This document shows, piece by piece, positions 17,193-25,297 of a stretch of DNA of 40,855 bases. The translations under genes and the position numbers were made by a program. Origin of the DNA: M55B144 sp964550615 (GTDB lineage Bacteria; Bipolaricaulota; Bipolaricaulia; UBA7950; UBA9294); the NCBI GenBank assembly GCA_964550615.1, contig CAZKAB010000014.1, forward strand, positions 1 through 40,855. The letters are read 5' to 3'. Position 1 is the first letter of the stretch. Every line of letters begins with the position of its first letter. Under the pieces are notes generated by a model. It was not told the origin of the DNA, searched no databases, and worked only from the letters and a program-made list of their open reading frames with translations.

Positions 17193-18200
17193 ATGACCGC
17201 GCTAATAGAACTACAGGAACAGATCTCGCTTATCAAGACCGACCTTGCCGGTAGGCTTCCCGACATCAAGGATCTCGATGCCCTCGAATCGTTTCGCATC
17301 GAGTTTCTCAGTCGCAAAGGAAGAATCGGCGAGTTGTTCGCATTCCTTGGACGGATCTCAAGCGAAGAACGTGCTACTGCCGGCCAACTCTTGAACGCGC
17401 TGAAACAAGAGGCGACCGCCGCGTTTGACGCAAGGCGAAACGACCTGCAGCAGGGGGCGCTTGCCGAGAAGATTGAGCGCGAGAAGATCGACCTCACTCT
17501 GCCCGGCGTATGTCGTCCACTTGGCCATCTGCACCTGCTGACGCAAGTGCAGCAAGAGATCGAGTCGATCTTCCTTCGTATGGGATTCGATGTCGCGTCC
17601 GGCCCGGAGATCGAGGACGAGTTTCACAACTTCGAGGCATTGAATATCCCCGCCGATCATCCGGCGCGAGACGACTGGGACACGTTCTACATCGACGATA
17701 CGATGCTCCTTCGCCCTCACACCTCGCCGGTGCAAATCCGGGTGATGGAGCAGACCGAACCGCCGGTCCGCATAATCTGCCCCGGTCGCTGCTATCGCCG
17801 CGATGCGCAAGACGCCACTCACTCTCCCGTATTCCATCAGATAGAACTCTTGTGGGTCGAAGAGGGGCTTTCGTTGGCGAATCTGAAATACCTGCTCGAG
17901 TCGTTCATCCACGAATTCTTCGGCCCGGGATACACAATGCGCCTCTCGGGCGATTTCTTTCCGTTCACCGAACCGTCGGTGCAGGTGCACATGCGCGCCC
18001 CCGGAGCAACCGAATGGCTGGAGATAATGGGCGCCGGCATGGTCGATCCGGCCGTGCTCACGAACGTGGGATACGATCCGGAAAAAGTAACGGGATTCGC
18101 CTTCGGGCTCGGGATCGAGCGGATGGCGATGCTGCGCTACGGAATCGACGACATTCGTCTCTTCTTCGGAAACGACCTGCGTTTCATTACACAATTCTAG
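17193..18200 (+). CDS. pheS: Phenylalanyl-tRNA synthetase alpha subunit
   Basis: PheS is the catalytic subunit of the alpha2-beta2 enzyme that charges tRNA-Phe. The 335-aa protein has the N-terminal coiled-coil (about 1-85) and a class II synthetase core with motif 2 (RCYRRDAQDATHSPVFHQIE) and motif 3 (GFAFGLGIERMAMLRYGI). The length is normal. The start is fixed by TAGAAT six bases upstream, implying a leaderless message; no Shine-Dalgarno site is present. pheT, usually next, is absent: a converging gene follows instead, so the beta subunit must lie elsewhere. The stop codon lies inside the first copy of a ~75-bp repeat. Confidence 0.95.
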   Translation: MTALIELQEQISLIKTDLAGRLPDIKDLDALESFRIEFLSRKGRIGELFAFLGRISSEERATAGQLLNALKQEATAAFDARRNDLQQGALAEKIEREKIDLTLPGVCRPLGHLHLLTQVQQEIESIFLRMGFDVASGPEIEDEFHNFEALNIPADHPARDDWDTFYIDDTMLLRPHTSPVQIRVMEQTEPPVRIICPGRCYRRDAQDATHSPVFHQIELLWVEEGLSLANLKYLLESFIHEFFGPGYTMRLSGDFFPFTEPSVQVHMRAPGATEWLEIMGAGMVDPAVLTNVGYDPEKVTGFAFGLGIERMAMLRYGIDDIRLFFGNDLRFITQF

Positions 18201-18270
18201 GGGAGCTGTCAGCGATCAGCAGTCAGTAACAGTTGCAGGTCTGAGATGCGTCCGCCGCGCGCCGCAATGG
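18197..18270 (+). repeat. ~75-bp interspersed repeat, copy 1
   Basis: This 74-nt segment begins CTAGGGGAGC and aligns to 21445-21519 at about 80% identity with a single one-base gap. Both copies share TCTGAGATGCGT and end GCAATGG. It begins in the last codons of pheS and contributes its TAG stop. Confidence 0.75.
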
Positions 18271-18301
18271 TTTGGCAGGAATGTCGCGCAATCTATACAG
18301 A

Positions 18302-19663
18302 TCATAGTCCGTACTTCGACCAGAAGCTGCGCTTGCGGCTGTGGGCCGCAAGGATGCTCTCCTTGTAATCCTCGTGGGAAAGGAGACCGCGCCAGTCATC
18401 GATCGCAGGAGAGAGGGCATCCAGCTTCTTTAGGTAACGAACCCCGTGGTGGTAGTAGCGCGATTGAGCGCGCCCAAGGATCGATTCGAGCAACGAGCGG
18501 CAAACCAGAGTTGCCCCCATGAATTGCTCCCCTTCCTCCAGTGTCTTCGCCAGTGGAAGGAGGAACTGATACAGGTCGCCATCCAGTTGCTCGCGATGGC
18601 GGAAGACGTACTCCGAGGCGTCATCCAGCCGGCCCATGTCCACCAGAAAGGCCGCATCGTCGTAAGATAGAGTCGCGCTTTCCATGATCAGCGCCACCTG
18701 CTCCTCGATTACCCGCTCCCGCTCGGATTCTCCCAAAGCCCGCAAGAGCATATCCAGTGTACTGCGGCTACGGCAGTCACGGAACATACGCCACGCCGTT
18801 TCTCCCATCTTCTCGCGGTTCCCAAGTCGCTCGTGAATCGAATAGAGGAGCTGATCCTGCACATCGGCGCGGAAGCGATCCGTGGGAGAGATCCGTTCCA
18901 TCCAGAACAGCGCCATCTCGGGGTCGTCGTTCTCCAAGTACACTTCAGCAATCTCCATACAGGTAGGAGAGGACAGTTTGGGATTCGCGGTCAGCTTCGC
19001 CTTCTCGAATAGGCCTGGGTCTCCCATCTGGCGAGCGAGGAGTTCCACTCCGATCCACCACTTGCCCGCCTGGTAGGAGTCCGGCAGTTCGCCCTTTGCC
19101 CGCTCCCAGAACTCAGCGGCGATGGGGCGCATCTCCTCTGAAGACAAGAACTCCGAAGCCTTAGCCACGAGCTCCGTCCTTACCCCGTAGTCGTCATGCT
19201 CATAGAGCCGCAGAAGGAGATCGCAGACAAGGCTTTTGTCCGCGCACCTGGATGCGTAGGCGACAAACAGGTTTCGGGCGTCGTAGCGGAAGACGTCGCC
19301 GATCGAACCGCTCGAGTCGTCACTCCGCTCGAAGATCGCACGATCACATGAAAAGAATTCCCCCACAAGTTCCAATCCAACCTTTGGGTCATGCATCCCT
19401 TCACGTAGAGTAGCGAGGATTAGTTCAAGCTCGCGGGCAAAATCAGGAGCGGCTTGCCAGTCGATGAACTTCCGCCTCCTCTTAAGGCCAGCCAACTTGG
19501 TCTTGAATCGCTTTTGGGTCTCTTCCGCGGTGAGGAGCAACGCCTCAACGTATTCGGCGACCCCGTTCATCCGCAAAGAAAAATAGAGGAGCGCATCCGC
19601 CAGTCGCGTTGCTCCTAGTTTGATGAGCTTCTCACGCAGCTCGTCATTGCTGGTGATATTCAT
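18302..19663 (-). CDS. DUF6880-like helical-repeat protein
   Basis: This 453-aa protein looks all-helical, without signal peptide or membrane segments. Its C-terminal part (YYHHGVRYLKKLDAL, then HSRKRSFWSKY) resembles the DUF6880 family, whose function is unknown. TPR- or HEAT-like repeats are likely through the middle (for example LENDDPEMALFWMERI). I start it at 19663 because TATAAT ends six bases before that ATG; a longer frame to 19729 would run through the promoter. It converges with pheS and is divergent from the AAA ATPase gene. Family assignment is from memory of the motif, hence moderate confidence; that it is a real gene is much surer. Confidence 0.65.
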   Translation of the reverse strand: MNITSNDELREKLIKLGATRLADALLYFSLRMNGVAEYVEALLLTAEETQKRFKTKLAGLKRRRKFIDWQAAPDFARELELILATLREGMHDPKVGLELVGEFFSCDRAIFERSDDSSGSIGDVFRYDARNLFVAYASRCADKSLVCDLLLRLYEHDDYGVRTELVAKASEFLSSEEMRPIAAEFWERAKGELPDSYQAGKWWIGVELLARQMGDPGLFEKAKLTANPKLSSPTCMEIAEVYLENDDPEMALFWMERISPTDRFRADVQDQLLYSIHERLGNREKMGETAWRMFRDCRSRSTLDMLLRALGESERERVIEEQVALIMESATLSYDDAAFLVDMGRLDDASEYVFRHREQLDGDLYQFLLPLAKTLEEGEQFMGATLVCRSLLESILGRAQSRYYHHGVRYLKKLDALSPAIDDWRGLLSHEDYKESILAAHSRKRSFWSKYGL

Positions 19664-19669
19664 ACCGCG

Positions 19670-19675
19670 ATTATA
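19670..19675 (-). promoter_or_regulatory. -10 box of the DUF6880-like gene
   Basis: A perfect TATAAT on the minus strand is separated from the ATG by exactly 6 nt, the spacing seen in leaderless genes of Deinococcus and actinobacteria. No good -35 hexamer is visible. Confidence 0.6.
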
Positions 19676-19753
19676 TCCGCGACTCTTTCCCGCGAGAACT
19701 GCGCTGCTGGTCGCGGGAGGAGGATACAAGTCTCCATCGCAATACCTCTTGGC

Positions 19754-19786
19754 GGCATGATGCCGGGCGAATCATGCCACAGCCGG
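19754..19786. repeat. Small inverted-repeat element, copy B
   Basis: GGCATGAT (19754-19761) and ATCATGCC (19771-19778) pair around the core, which shares GCCGGGCGAATCA and the following CAGCCGG with the element at 8022-8051. The arms differ between the copies but pair in both. Confidence 0.45.
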
Positions 19787-19837
19787 AGCTTATTGTGTTG
19801 CATTGCGTGCCTGGAGTTCTCGTCAGACGTTTCAGTC

Positions 19838-19913
19838 TGCCGATGCGCAACCTTTCAAATAGCCGATAACTAAACTTGCAATTGGCCGACCTGTAAAGTT
19901 ACAATCAGCCGAC
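19838..19913 (+). promoter_or_regulatory. Tandem 23-nt repeats overlapping the AAA ATPase promoter
   Basis: Three direct repeats of exactly 23 nt start at 19838, 19861 and 19884, and a fourth begins at 19907 and runs into the start codon. Each opens with NGCCGA and ends with an AA/TT-rich CAAT-like tail. The promoter is built from them: TTGCAA (19876-19881) in unit 2 and TACAAT (19900-19905) in unit 3, spacer 18 nt, ATG 8 nt after the -10. The spacing is about two helical turns, so a multimeric repressor could bind one face of the DNA. Confidence 0.7.
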
Positions 19914-21158
19914 ATGATCGCTACCTTCTACTACCCACGCTTCGTAGAGACATCGCTCGCTGAAGCGTTGTCAGATACTCCCGTGGTGCTCATACACGGA
20001 CCGCGACAATGCGGCAAGACGACACTGGCCCAAACGTTTGGCAAGACAAGGGAATACGATTACTTCAGCTTCGATGATGATGTAGCCGCTGCCGCCGCAA
20101 AAGCCGATCCATCAGGTTTCGTCGGCGATTTGCCCGCAAGAGCTATTCTGGATGAGGTCCAGCGCGTGCCCGAGCTGTTCACCGCACTCAAGCTTGCCGT
20201 GGACCGCGATCGCACTCCTGGGCGATTCATCCTTACTGGGTCGGCGAATACGCTTCTCGTGCCCAAGCTCGCCGACTCTCTCGCCGGGCGGATGGAAATC
20301 CTCCGGCTACACCCGTTAGCGCAGTGCGAGCTTGCCGGCAACTTTCCTTCCTTTCTCGACAGACTCTTTGACGGAGCCTTCCAAACAAGAACCTACGAAC
20401 GTTTGGGAGAAGATCTTTCTGCACGCATCGTTTCGGGTGGCTATCCCGCGGCGCTTGCCCGACCAACGCACCGCCGCCGTAGTGCTTGGTATCGAGATTA
20501 CGTTGAGACCCTCATCCAATGCGATGTGCGCGATCTGGCTCGAATCCGTGCCCTGGATGCGCTTCCTCGCCTACTTGCGCTCGCAGCCGGACAGACCGCC
20601 CAGCTACTCAACGTCTCCAATCTGGCAAGCCCCTTTCAACTAAGCCGCCCGACGATCCGTGAGTATGTTACATTGCTTGAGCGCATCTTCCTGCTGGATA
20701 TCCTGCCACCGTGGCACAGCAACTGGCTCAGCCGTCTGATCAAGACCCCAAAGGTTCACATGGGGGATACGGGAGTGGCGTGCTCGCTGCTCGGGCTCGA
20801 TGCCGAAAATCTCAGCCGCGACCGCAAGACCCTTGGCCATCTTGTTGAGACCTTTGTATTCCAAGAGGTGCGCCGCCAGGCCAGCTGGCATGGCACGGAG
20901 ATTCGCTTTCATCACTTCCGCGATAAGGATGGTTGCGAAGTGGACATCGTGCTCGAACGTGCCGCGCACGAAGTGGCCGGTATTGAGGTGAAGGCCTCTG
21001 CGACAGTTACGAGCAGGGATTTCCGCGGCTTACGAAAGCTGAAGCAGGCATCGGGGAGACGCTTTACCACAGGCATTGTCTTGTACGACGGGGAGATGAG
21101 CGCTGGGTTCGGAGATGGACTCTACGCTGTGCCCATCCGAATGCTCTGGGAAACTTGA
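19914..21158 (+). CDS. AAA ATPase with DUF4143 (AAA_14 type)
   Basis: The 414-aa protein belongs to a widespread accessory family of unknown role. The N-terminal AAA_14 domain shows Walker A GPRQCGKT (29-36), Walker B AILDEV (Asp80, Glu81) and a sensor RFILTGSAN. The C-terminal DUF4143 part has HMGDTGVACSLLG and a restriction-endonuclease-like DxV...EVKA pattern (DGCEVDIVLE then GIEVKAS). The family recurs patchily, which suggests horizontal transfer, and the gene sits in a repeat-rich stretch between convergent housekeeping blocks. Its operator-like 23-nt repeats suggest it represses itself or answers to a dedicated regulator. No partner gene is adjacent. Confidence 0.88.
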   Translation: MIATFYYPRFVETSLAEALSDTPVVLIHGPRQCGKTTLAQTFGKTREYDYFSFDDDVAAAAAKADPSGFVGDLPARAILDEVQRVPELFTALKLAVDRDRTPGRFILTGSANTLLVPKLADSLAGRMEILRLHPLAQCELAGNFPSFLDRLFDGAFQTRTYERLGEDLSARIVSGGYPAALARPTHRRRSAWYRDYVETLIQCDVRDLARIRALDALPRLLALAAGQTAQLLNVSNLASPFQLSRPTIREYVTLLERIFLLDILPPWHSNWLSRLIKTPKVHMGDTGVACSLLGLDAENLSRDRKTLGHLVETFVFQEVRRQASWHGTEIRFHHFRDKDGCEVDIVLERAAHEVAGIEVKASATVTSRDFRGLRKLKQASGRRFTTGIVLYDGEMSAGFGDGLYAVPIRMLWET

Positions 21159-21251
21159 GGCTTCGAACGATCTGAATTCACACCTACCTCGGTGACAAAA
21201 TCCTCAACCCACGAGGAGAGCAGGAGCGACATCGTTGTGGCGCGGGTTCAA

Positions 21252-21277
21252 GCTGCTTCGCAATGCTGCGAAGCAGC
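21252..21277. repeat. 11-bp perfect hairpin in the 490-bp intergenic stretch
   Basis: GCTGCTTCGCA and its exact reverse complement flank a 4-nt loop. No T-run follows on either strand, so it is not a standard terminator. The rest of 21159-21648 holds repeat copy 2 and no gene that I can recognise. Confidence 0.6.
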
Positions 21278-21444
21278 ATCAAAACGCGCCTGGATGAACC
21301 CTGGAATCGCCTTACCGTCTGCCGAATCTGGCCCGAAGTCTCTGGCATGAATGAAAGAGCCGCCAGGGTCACTGATTGAGTTCGCTTAAACGATCGCGGG
21401 CCCTTTCAGAGGTCGGCTGGTTCGCCTGGTTCGCCCCTACTAGA

Positions 21445-21519
21445 CTAGGGGAGCCCTCAGCGGGCGGCAGTTAGCGACAAGCTGCAAGTCTGAGATGCGT
21501 TCGCTGCCCGCTGCAATGG
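21445..21519 (+). repeat. ~75-bp interspersed repeat, copy 2
   Basis: This is the second copy of the element at 18197-18270. Here CAGCGGGC near the left and GCCCGCTG near the right can pair, so this copy may fold; copy 1 lacks that pairing. The two copies flank the DUF6880-like and AAA ATPase genes in direct orientation. Confidence 0.75.
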
Positions 21520-21648
21520 GACGCCGTCGAATTGGAAACCAGAACTTGCCTCTTGCTCCCCTGCGACACCCAACCTCATCGGGCGCATTCGACCGCCAGG
21601 CTGAGTTTCACGCACATCTCTTCACACGAAGACTCGCGCGGACTCAGC

Positions 21649-22173
21649 TCAGATCGTGAATTCGAGATGAATGTCGTCGGGCTCCAGTTTGAAAAGCTCC
21701 CGATCCACCTCATCGGTCACTCGACATCCGATGTGCAGATAGAAGTCGATAGTGTTTTCCGATGGCGTGGCGGATACATACAGGGTGTTCGCACCAAGGT
21801 TTCTCGCTTTGTCAACAGCACGCTCAAACAGCGTGCGCCCAAGTCCCGTCTTGCGATAACCGTGAGCGACATGAAGAAACTTGAGCTGCAAACGGTCCCC
21901 GTTTCGGCCGATGAAGCGGCTCTCGATAACGGAGACTCCTTTGAGTTTCCCTTCCTCGAAGGCGCCGAGAAACGTGCCACCACGATCAAAGCAGTCGAAC
22001 ATCAATGGCCCGTAAGATTCAGCCTCTCCCGGCGGCCAGCCCTTCATGTCATGGTGTTCCGGCTTGAGAACGAGCCGGCCGTCTTCGAGGCGGTAGATGT
22101 TCTCGATCCTCTCCGATCGATCAATCGACCAGATCTCATTAAGCTCTTCTCGGCGCAGCTCTCTAATGATCAT
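21649..22173 (-). CDS. GNAT-family N-acetyltransferase
   Basis: The 174-aa protein has a GNAT fold: an N-terminal MIIRELRREELNEIW strand-helix, a central LQLKFLHVAHGYRKTGLGRTLFE segment carrying the acetyl-CoA loop (RKTGLG), and a C-terminal SATPSENTIDFYLHIGCR segment. The substrate is unknown. I start at 22173, where GAGG stands about 9 nt before ATG; the longer frame runs back into fabF. It is the last gene of the long leftward run, 76 bp after fabF. The overlapping rightward frame at 21532-22266 is a shadow. Confidence 0.85.
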   Translation of the reverse strand: MIIRELRREELNEIWSIDRSERIENIYRLEDGRLVLKPEHHDMKGWPPGEAESYGPLMFDCFDRGGTFLGAFEEGKLKGVSVIESRFIGRNGDRLQLKFLHVAHGYRKTGLGRTLFERAVDKARNLGANTLYVSATPSENTIDFYLHIGCRVTDEVDRELFKLEPDDIHLEFTI

Positions 22174-22249
22174 TGCAGGACCTCGTTGCGATTCAGACTG
22201 GCCGCGGCGGACCGTTGGCGAAAGCGCTTGCGGCAATTCGGATTGCCTG

Positions 22250-23488
22250 TTACTCGTGTTTCTTAAGAAGGAGCGCCGCGTTCTGCCCACCGAAGCCGAA
22301 CGAATTCGATATCGCGGTACGAATCGCGATCTTCGTGGTTTGGGGAGTGTAATCAAGATCACATTCCGGGTCGGGGGTTTCGTAGTTCAGCGTCGCCGGG
22401 ATGAGTTCGTTCTCCATCGATAGTAGGGTCGCGATTGCTTCTACGGCGCCGGCAGCCCCGAGCAGGTGCCCGATCTGCGACTTGGTCGAGCTGATCTTGA
22501 CCGCATGTGCTGCCTCGCCAAACACCGTCTTGATTGCCGCCGTTTCCGCTCGGTCGTTCAGCTCCGTGGATGTACCGTGTGCGTTGATGTAGTCGATATC
22601 CTTGGCGGACAGTCCGGCGCGATCGATCGCTATCTGCATCGCTTGCGCCGCGCCCGCGCCGTTTTCGGCCGGGGCGGTTATGTGCGTTGCGTCGGCGCTC
22701 ATACCGAATCCAGCAACCTCGCCGTAGATGTGCGCCGATCGTGCAATTGCCTGCTCCCGCTCTTCGAGGATGACGAATCCCGCTCCTTCTCCCATCACAA
22801 ATCCATCGCGATCGCGGTCGAACGGGCGCGAGGCTCGCTGGGGCTCGTCGTTCCGTCGCGATAAGGCACCGATTTGAGTGAACCCGGCGTAGGCAATCCG
22901 CAACAGAACCGCTTCGGCGCCACCCGCGATGACGCGATCAGCCCAGCCGGAGCGAACAAGCTCACTCGCAATCCCGATTGCGTGCGCGGAGCTGGCACAC
23001 GCTGACACAACGCCGAAATTCGGTCCACGTAGTCCGTATTCGATCGCGATCTCGCCGGCGATCGCGTTTGGCATCAATCTGGGAACGAAGAACGGACTCA
23101 CTCGTCGTGGGCCTTGTTCTGTGAGCACGGTGAAGTTGTCTTCCATTGTCTCCAAACCACCGATGCCGGTTCCAGCTATTACAGCCGTCTTGGAAGACAG
23201 ACCATTGTCGATGGAAAGCCCTGCGTCATCGAGCGCCATCCCCGCCGCCACCAGCGCGAATTGAGCGCTGCGATCGATCCGGCGCGCCCGCCGCTTGTCC
23301 ATGTGGGCGAGAGGATCGAACCCATCGACCGGCGCGCCTATATGGACGCTGATGTCCGATAGATCAACGAGATCATCGACGCAGCGCACGCCGCTCTTCC
23401 CAGTGCACAGGCCTTCCCAGAATGACTCTTTGCCGATTCCGATCGGTGTGATCGGTCCAAGACCGGTTACGACGACCCGCCTATTCAT
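22250..23488 (-). CDS. fabF: Beta-ketoacyl-ACP synthase II
   Basis: FabF condenses malonyl-ACP with acyl-ACP in fatty-acid elongation. The 412-aa product has normal length and the Cys-His-His triad: Cys164 in VVSACASSAHAIG, His in NAHGTSTELND and His in SQIGHLLGAAGAVEA. The C-terminal NSFGFGGQNAALLL is typical. Its ATG overlaps the atpC stop as ATGA. No acpP or other fab gene is adjacent in the window, which is unusual for fabF. Confidence 0.96.
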   Translation of the reverse strand: MNRRVVVTGLGPITPIGIGKESFWEGLCTGKSGVRCVDDLVDLSDISVHIGAPVDGFDPLAHMDKRRARRIDRSAQFALVAAGMALDDAGLSIDNGLSSKTAVIAGTGIGGLETMEDNFTVLTEQGPRRVSPFFVPRLMPNAIAGEIAIEYGLRGPNFGVVSACASSAHAIGIASELVRSGWADRVIAGGAEAVLLRIAYAGFTQIGALSRRNDEPQRASRPFDRDRDGFVMGEGAGFVILEEREQAIARSAHIYGEVAGFGMSADATHITAPAENGAGAAQAMQIAIDRAGLSAKDIDYINAHGTSTELNDRAETAAIKTVFGEAAHAVKISSTKSQIGHLLGAAGAVEAIATLLSMENELIPATLNYETPDPECDLDYTPQTTKIAIRTAISNSFGFGGQNAALLLKKHE

Positions 23489-23868
23489 GCTTCTCCTTGC
23501 AAACGTTCCTGTACGTCGAGATAATCGAGTTCCAGCTGCAACATCCCCTTCTCATCAGCAGAAGCGATCGCACTCTCAACTTCTTCCCGTCGCGTCCTGA
23601 TCATTGCGGGATCAATCGCGTCCGCCGAGATCGCCTCGTGGGCGAGTATAGTCACTCCTGCATCGGTGACTCGCAGTATACCTCCGCTCACCGCGAATAC
23701 ATGTTCGTTCTCTTCGTCCTTGATCCGCAACGGAGACGCGGCAAGGGCGGCAAGGAGAGGGACGTGTCTGTCCATCACAGCAAATTCCCCTTCCGGACTG
23801 TGCGCAACCACCAGTGTCGCCTCACCGGTGTAGAGCGTTCGCTCCGGTGACCGTAGTTCGCAATGCAT
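23485..23868 (-). CDS. atpC: ATP synthase F1 epsilon subunit
   Basis: The 127-aa protein has the epsilon beta-sandwich (SPERTLYTGEATLVVAHSPEGEFAVMDRHVPLL, quoted in part: PEGEFAVMDRHVPLL) and a C-terminal helical pair (about 85-127). It regulates catalysis in F1 at the inner membrane. A very strong AGGAGG precedes the ATG. The gene is detached from the other ATP synthase genes: recO lies upstream and fabF downstream, whereas atpD is the normal neighbour. Confidence 0.9.
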   Translation of the reverse strand: MHCELRSPERTLYTGEATLVVAHSPEGEFAVMDRHVPLLAALAASPLRIKDEENEHVFAVSGGILRVTDAGVTILAHEAISADAIDPAMIRTRREEVESAIASADEKGMLQLELDYLDVQERLQGEA

Positions 23869-23887
23869 CTTTCCCTCCTAGAGGGAG

Positions 23888-23917
23888 ACTATAGGTAAAG
23901 AGACTGACGCACTTCAA
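23888..23917 (-). promoter_or_regulatory. Likely internal promoter of atpC-fabF-GNAT
   Basis: On the minus strand, TTGAAG (23917-23912), an 18-nt spacer and TATAGT (23893-23888) lie at the end of recO, just before the atpC ribosome site. It could drive atpC and fabF apart from the upstream genes. Confidence 0.5.
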
Positions 23918-24612
23918 GGAGAGGTGGCCAAAGCACGTACGTAAACATCTAGTATCTCGCGCGCCCGTTGGACGTCCTGCTGCGAAATGCGGACAATGCC
24001 GGCACGCGACAGCGGCCGCTCAACAAGGGCGTCGAGAGACAGTGACAACCCACGCGTAAGTTCAATGCCATCGTCACCGCAGTTCGCGCACACGATTCCT
24101 CCTCGTGTCGGTGAAAACATCAGCGGCCCGCGATCCCCGCCGCAACGCACGCACGACGCAAGCCGCGGACGATGCCCGAGTACGGACAGGAGCTTGAGCA
24201 TCGCAGCCAACACCGTGACGCTACATCCTGAGCGATCGTTCTCCACGAGGAGAAGCAGGCGCGTGAAGATGTCGTATGCGGGTGACTCCGCCTGATGAAG
24301 TGGTAGCAAGCGATCGAGCAGCTTCCCAACAGCCAGAATAGCCTCAACAACGGCATAATCTCCCTTCAGCCCGTCGTAGCTCTCAACAAGCGATGCCTGA
24401 CTGACCAGATCGAGGCGCGGCTTTGCGTAGAACACAACCTCAACCCGATTGAGCAGGTCGAATGTCCCGCCGAGCCGCGAATTAAAACGTCGCGCGCCCT
24501 TGGCGATTGCCGCCCTTTTTCCCCAGCGTTCGGTGAACAGTGTAACAATCTGATCGGATTCAGCGTAGTTGTGAACGCGGAGGACAAATGCCTCCCCCCG
24601 CTCGATGGCCAC
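23914..24612 (-). CDS. recO: DNA repair protein RecO
   Basis: RecO anneals DNA and helps load RecA in the RecFOR pathway. The 232-aa product has the N-terminal OB fold (EAFVLRVHNYAESDQIVTLF), a helical middle, and a four-cysteine zinc site (CVRCG and CANCG). I start it at GTG 24612, one base after the deoC stop, with GGAG close upstream; a longer frame lies inside deoC. The gene follows deoC and precedes atpC on the same strand. An Era-RecO pairing is common in bacteria, and here era lies four genes upstream in the same run. Confidence 0.9.
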   Translation of the reverse strand: MAIERGEAFVLRVHNYAESDQIVTLFTERWGKRAAIAKGARRFNSRLGGTFDLLNRVEVVFYAKPRLDLVSQASLVESYDGLKGDYAVVEAILAVGKLLDRLLPLHQAESPAYDIFTRLLLLVENDRSGCSVTVLAAMLKLLSVLGHRPRLASCVRCGGDRGPLMFSPTRGGIVCANCGDDGIELTRGLSLSLDALVERPLSRAGIVRISQQDVQRAREILDVYVRALATSP

Positions 24613-24613
24613 T

Positions 24614-25285
24614 CTACTCCGGCGCTTCCTCCAAGATAGCGACGCTCCTGCTTGCGCCGATCCTGGTTGCACCCGCTTCGATCATCGCGATAGCCGTTGC
24701 GTAATCGCGGATGCCGCCCGCCGCCTTGACACCCATCTCCGCGCCGACTGTCTCTCGCAGCAACGAAACGTCTTCGACGGTCGCTCCCCCAGACGCGAAG
24801 CCGGTCGATGTCTTGACAAAATCGGCGCCGGCCGCCTTGACTAGAACAGCGCCGGCCCGCTTCTCCGCGTCTGTCAACAATGCCGTCTCCAAGATAACTT
24901 TCACTACCACCGAGCGCGGCGCCTTTGCCGCGGCAGTGCAAACCGCGCTGATATCCCGGGACACGGCACGATAGTCGCCGTCTTTCAGCGCCGCGACATT
25001 GATCACCATGTCCAGCTCGTCGACGCCGTCCGCAATCGCTCGTTCCGCCTCGCAACCCTTCGCCTCACTCGTGGACATTCCGTGCGGGAAGCCTACAACG
25101 ACGCATACCTTGACTTTGCCGTCTTCGAGGAGCTTACGCGCCAACACAGCGTGACACGGATTCACACAGACCGAAGCGAATCCATATTCTTTCGCTTCCG
25201 CGCACAGCTTCTCCACGCCTTCCTTCGACGCCGTCTGGCCGAGGAGTGTGTGGTCAATCATCCGAGCAAGCTCTTTCTTTCTCAT
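24614..25285 (-). CDS. deoC: Deoxyribose-phosphate aldolase
   Basis: DeoC splits 2-deoxyribose-5-phosphate to acetaldehyde and glyceraldehyde-3-phosphate in deoxynucleoside catabolism. The 223-aa TIM-barrel protein has IDHTLL at the N-terminus, the Schiff-base region VVVKVILETALL, the ADFVKTSTGF loop and the second lysine in GVKAAGGIRDY. CAGGAGG precedes the ATG. It follows the COG3375 gene by 12 bp. Confidence 0.95.
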   Translation of the reverse strand: MRKKELARMIDHTLLGQTASKEGVEKLCAEAKEYGFASVCVNPCHAVLARKLLEDGKVKVCVVVGFPHGMSTSEAKGCEAERAIADGVDELDMVINVAALKDGDYRAVSRDISAVCTAAAKAPRSVVVKVILETALLTDAEKRAGAVLVKAAGADFVKTSTGFASGGATVEDVSLLRETVGAEMGVKAAGGIRDYATAIAMIEAGATRIGASRSVAILEEAPE

Positions 25286-25297
25286 TATTCCTCCTGA

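Noticed and set aside
21252..21277. Terminator at the 11-bp hairpin
   Set aside because: No T-run follows on either strand, and it lies about 90 bp after the ATPase gene without a tail.
21184..21372. A 62-codon leftward small gene
   Set aside because: It has no ribosome site and no known family, and it spans the perfect hairpin, which more likely explains the sequence.
21532..22266. A 244-codon rightward frame overlapping the GNAT gene
   Set aside because: The leftward frame carries an acetyl-CoA-binding GNAT motif and a ribosome site; the rightward one has neither.
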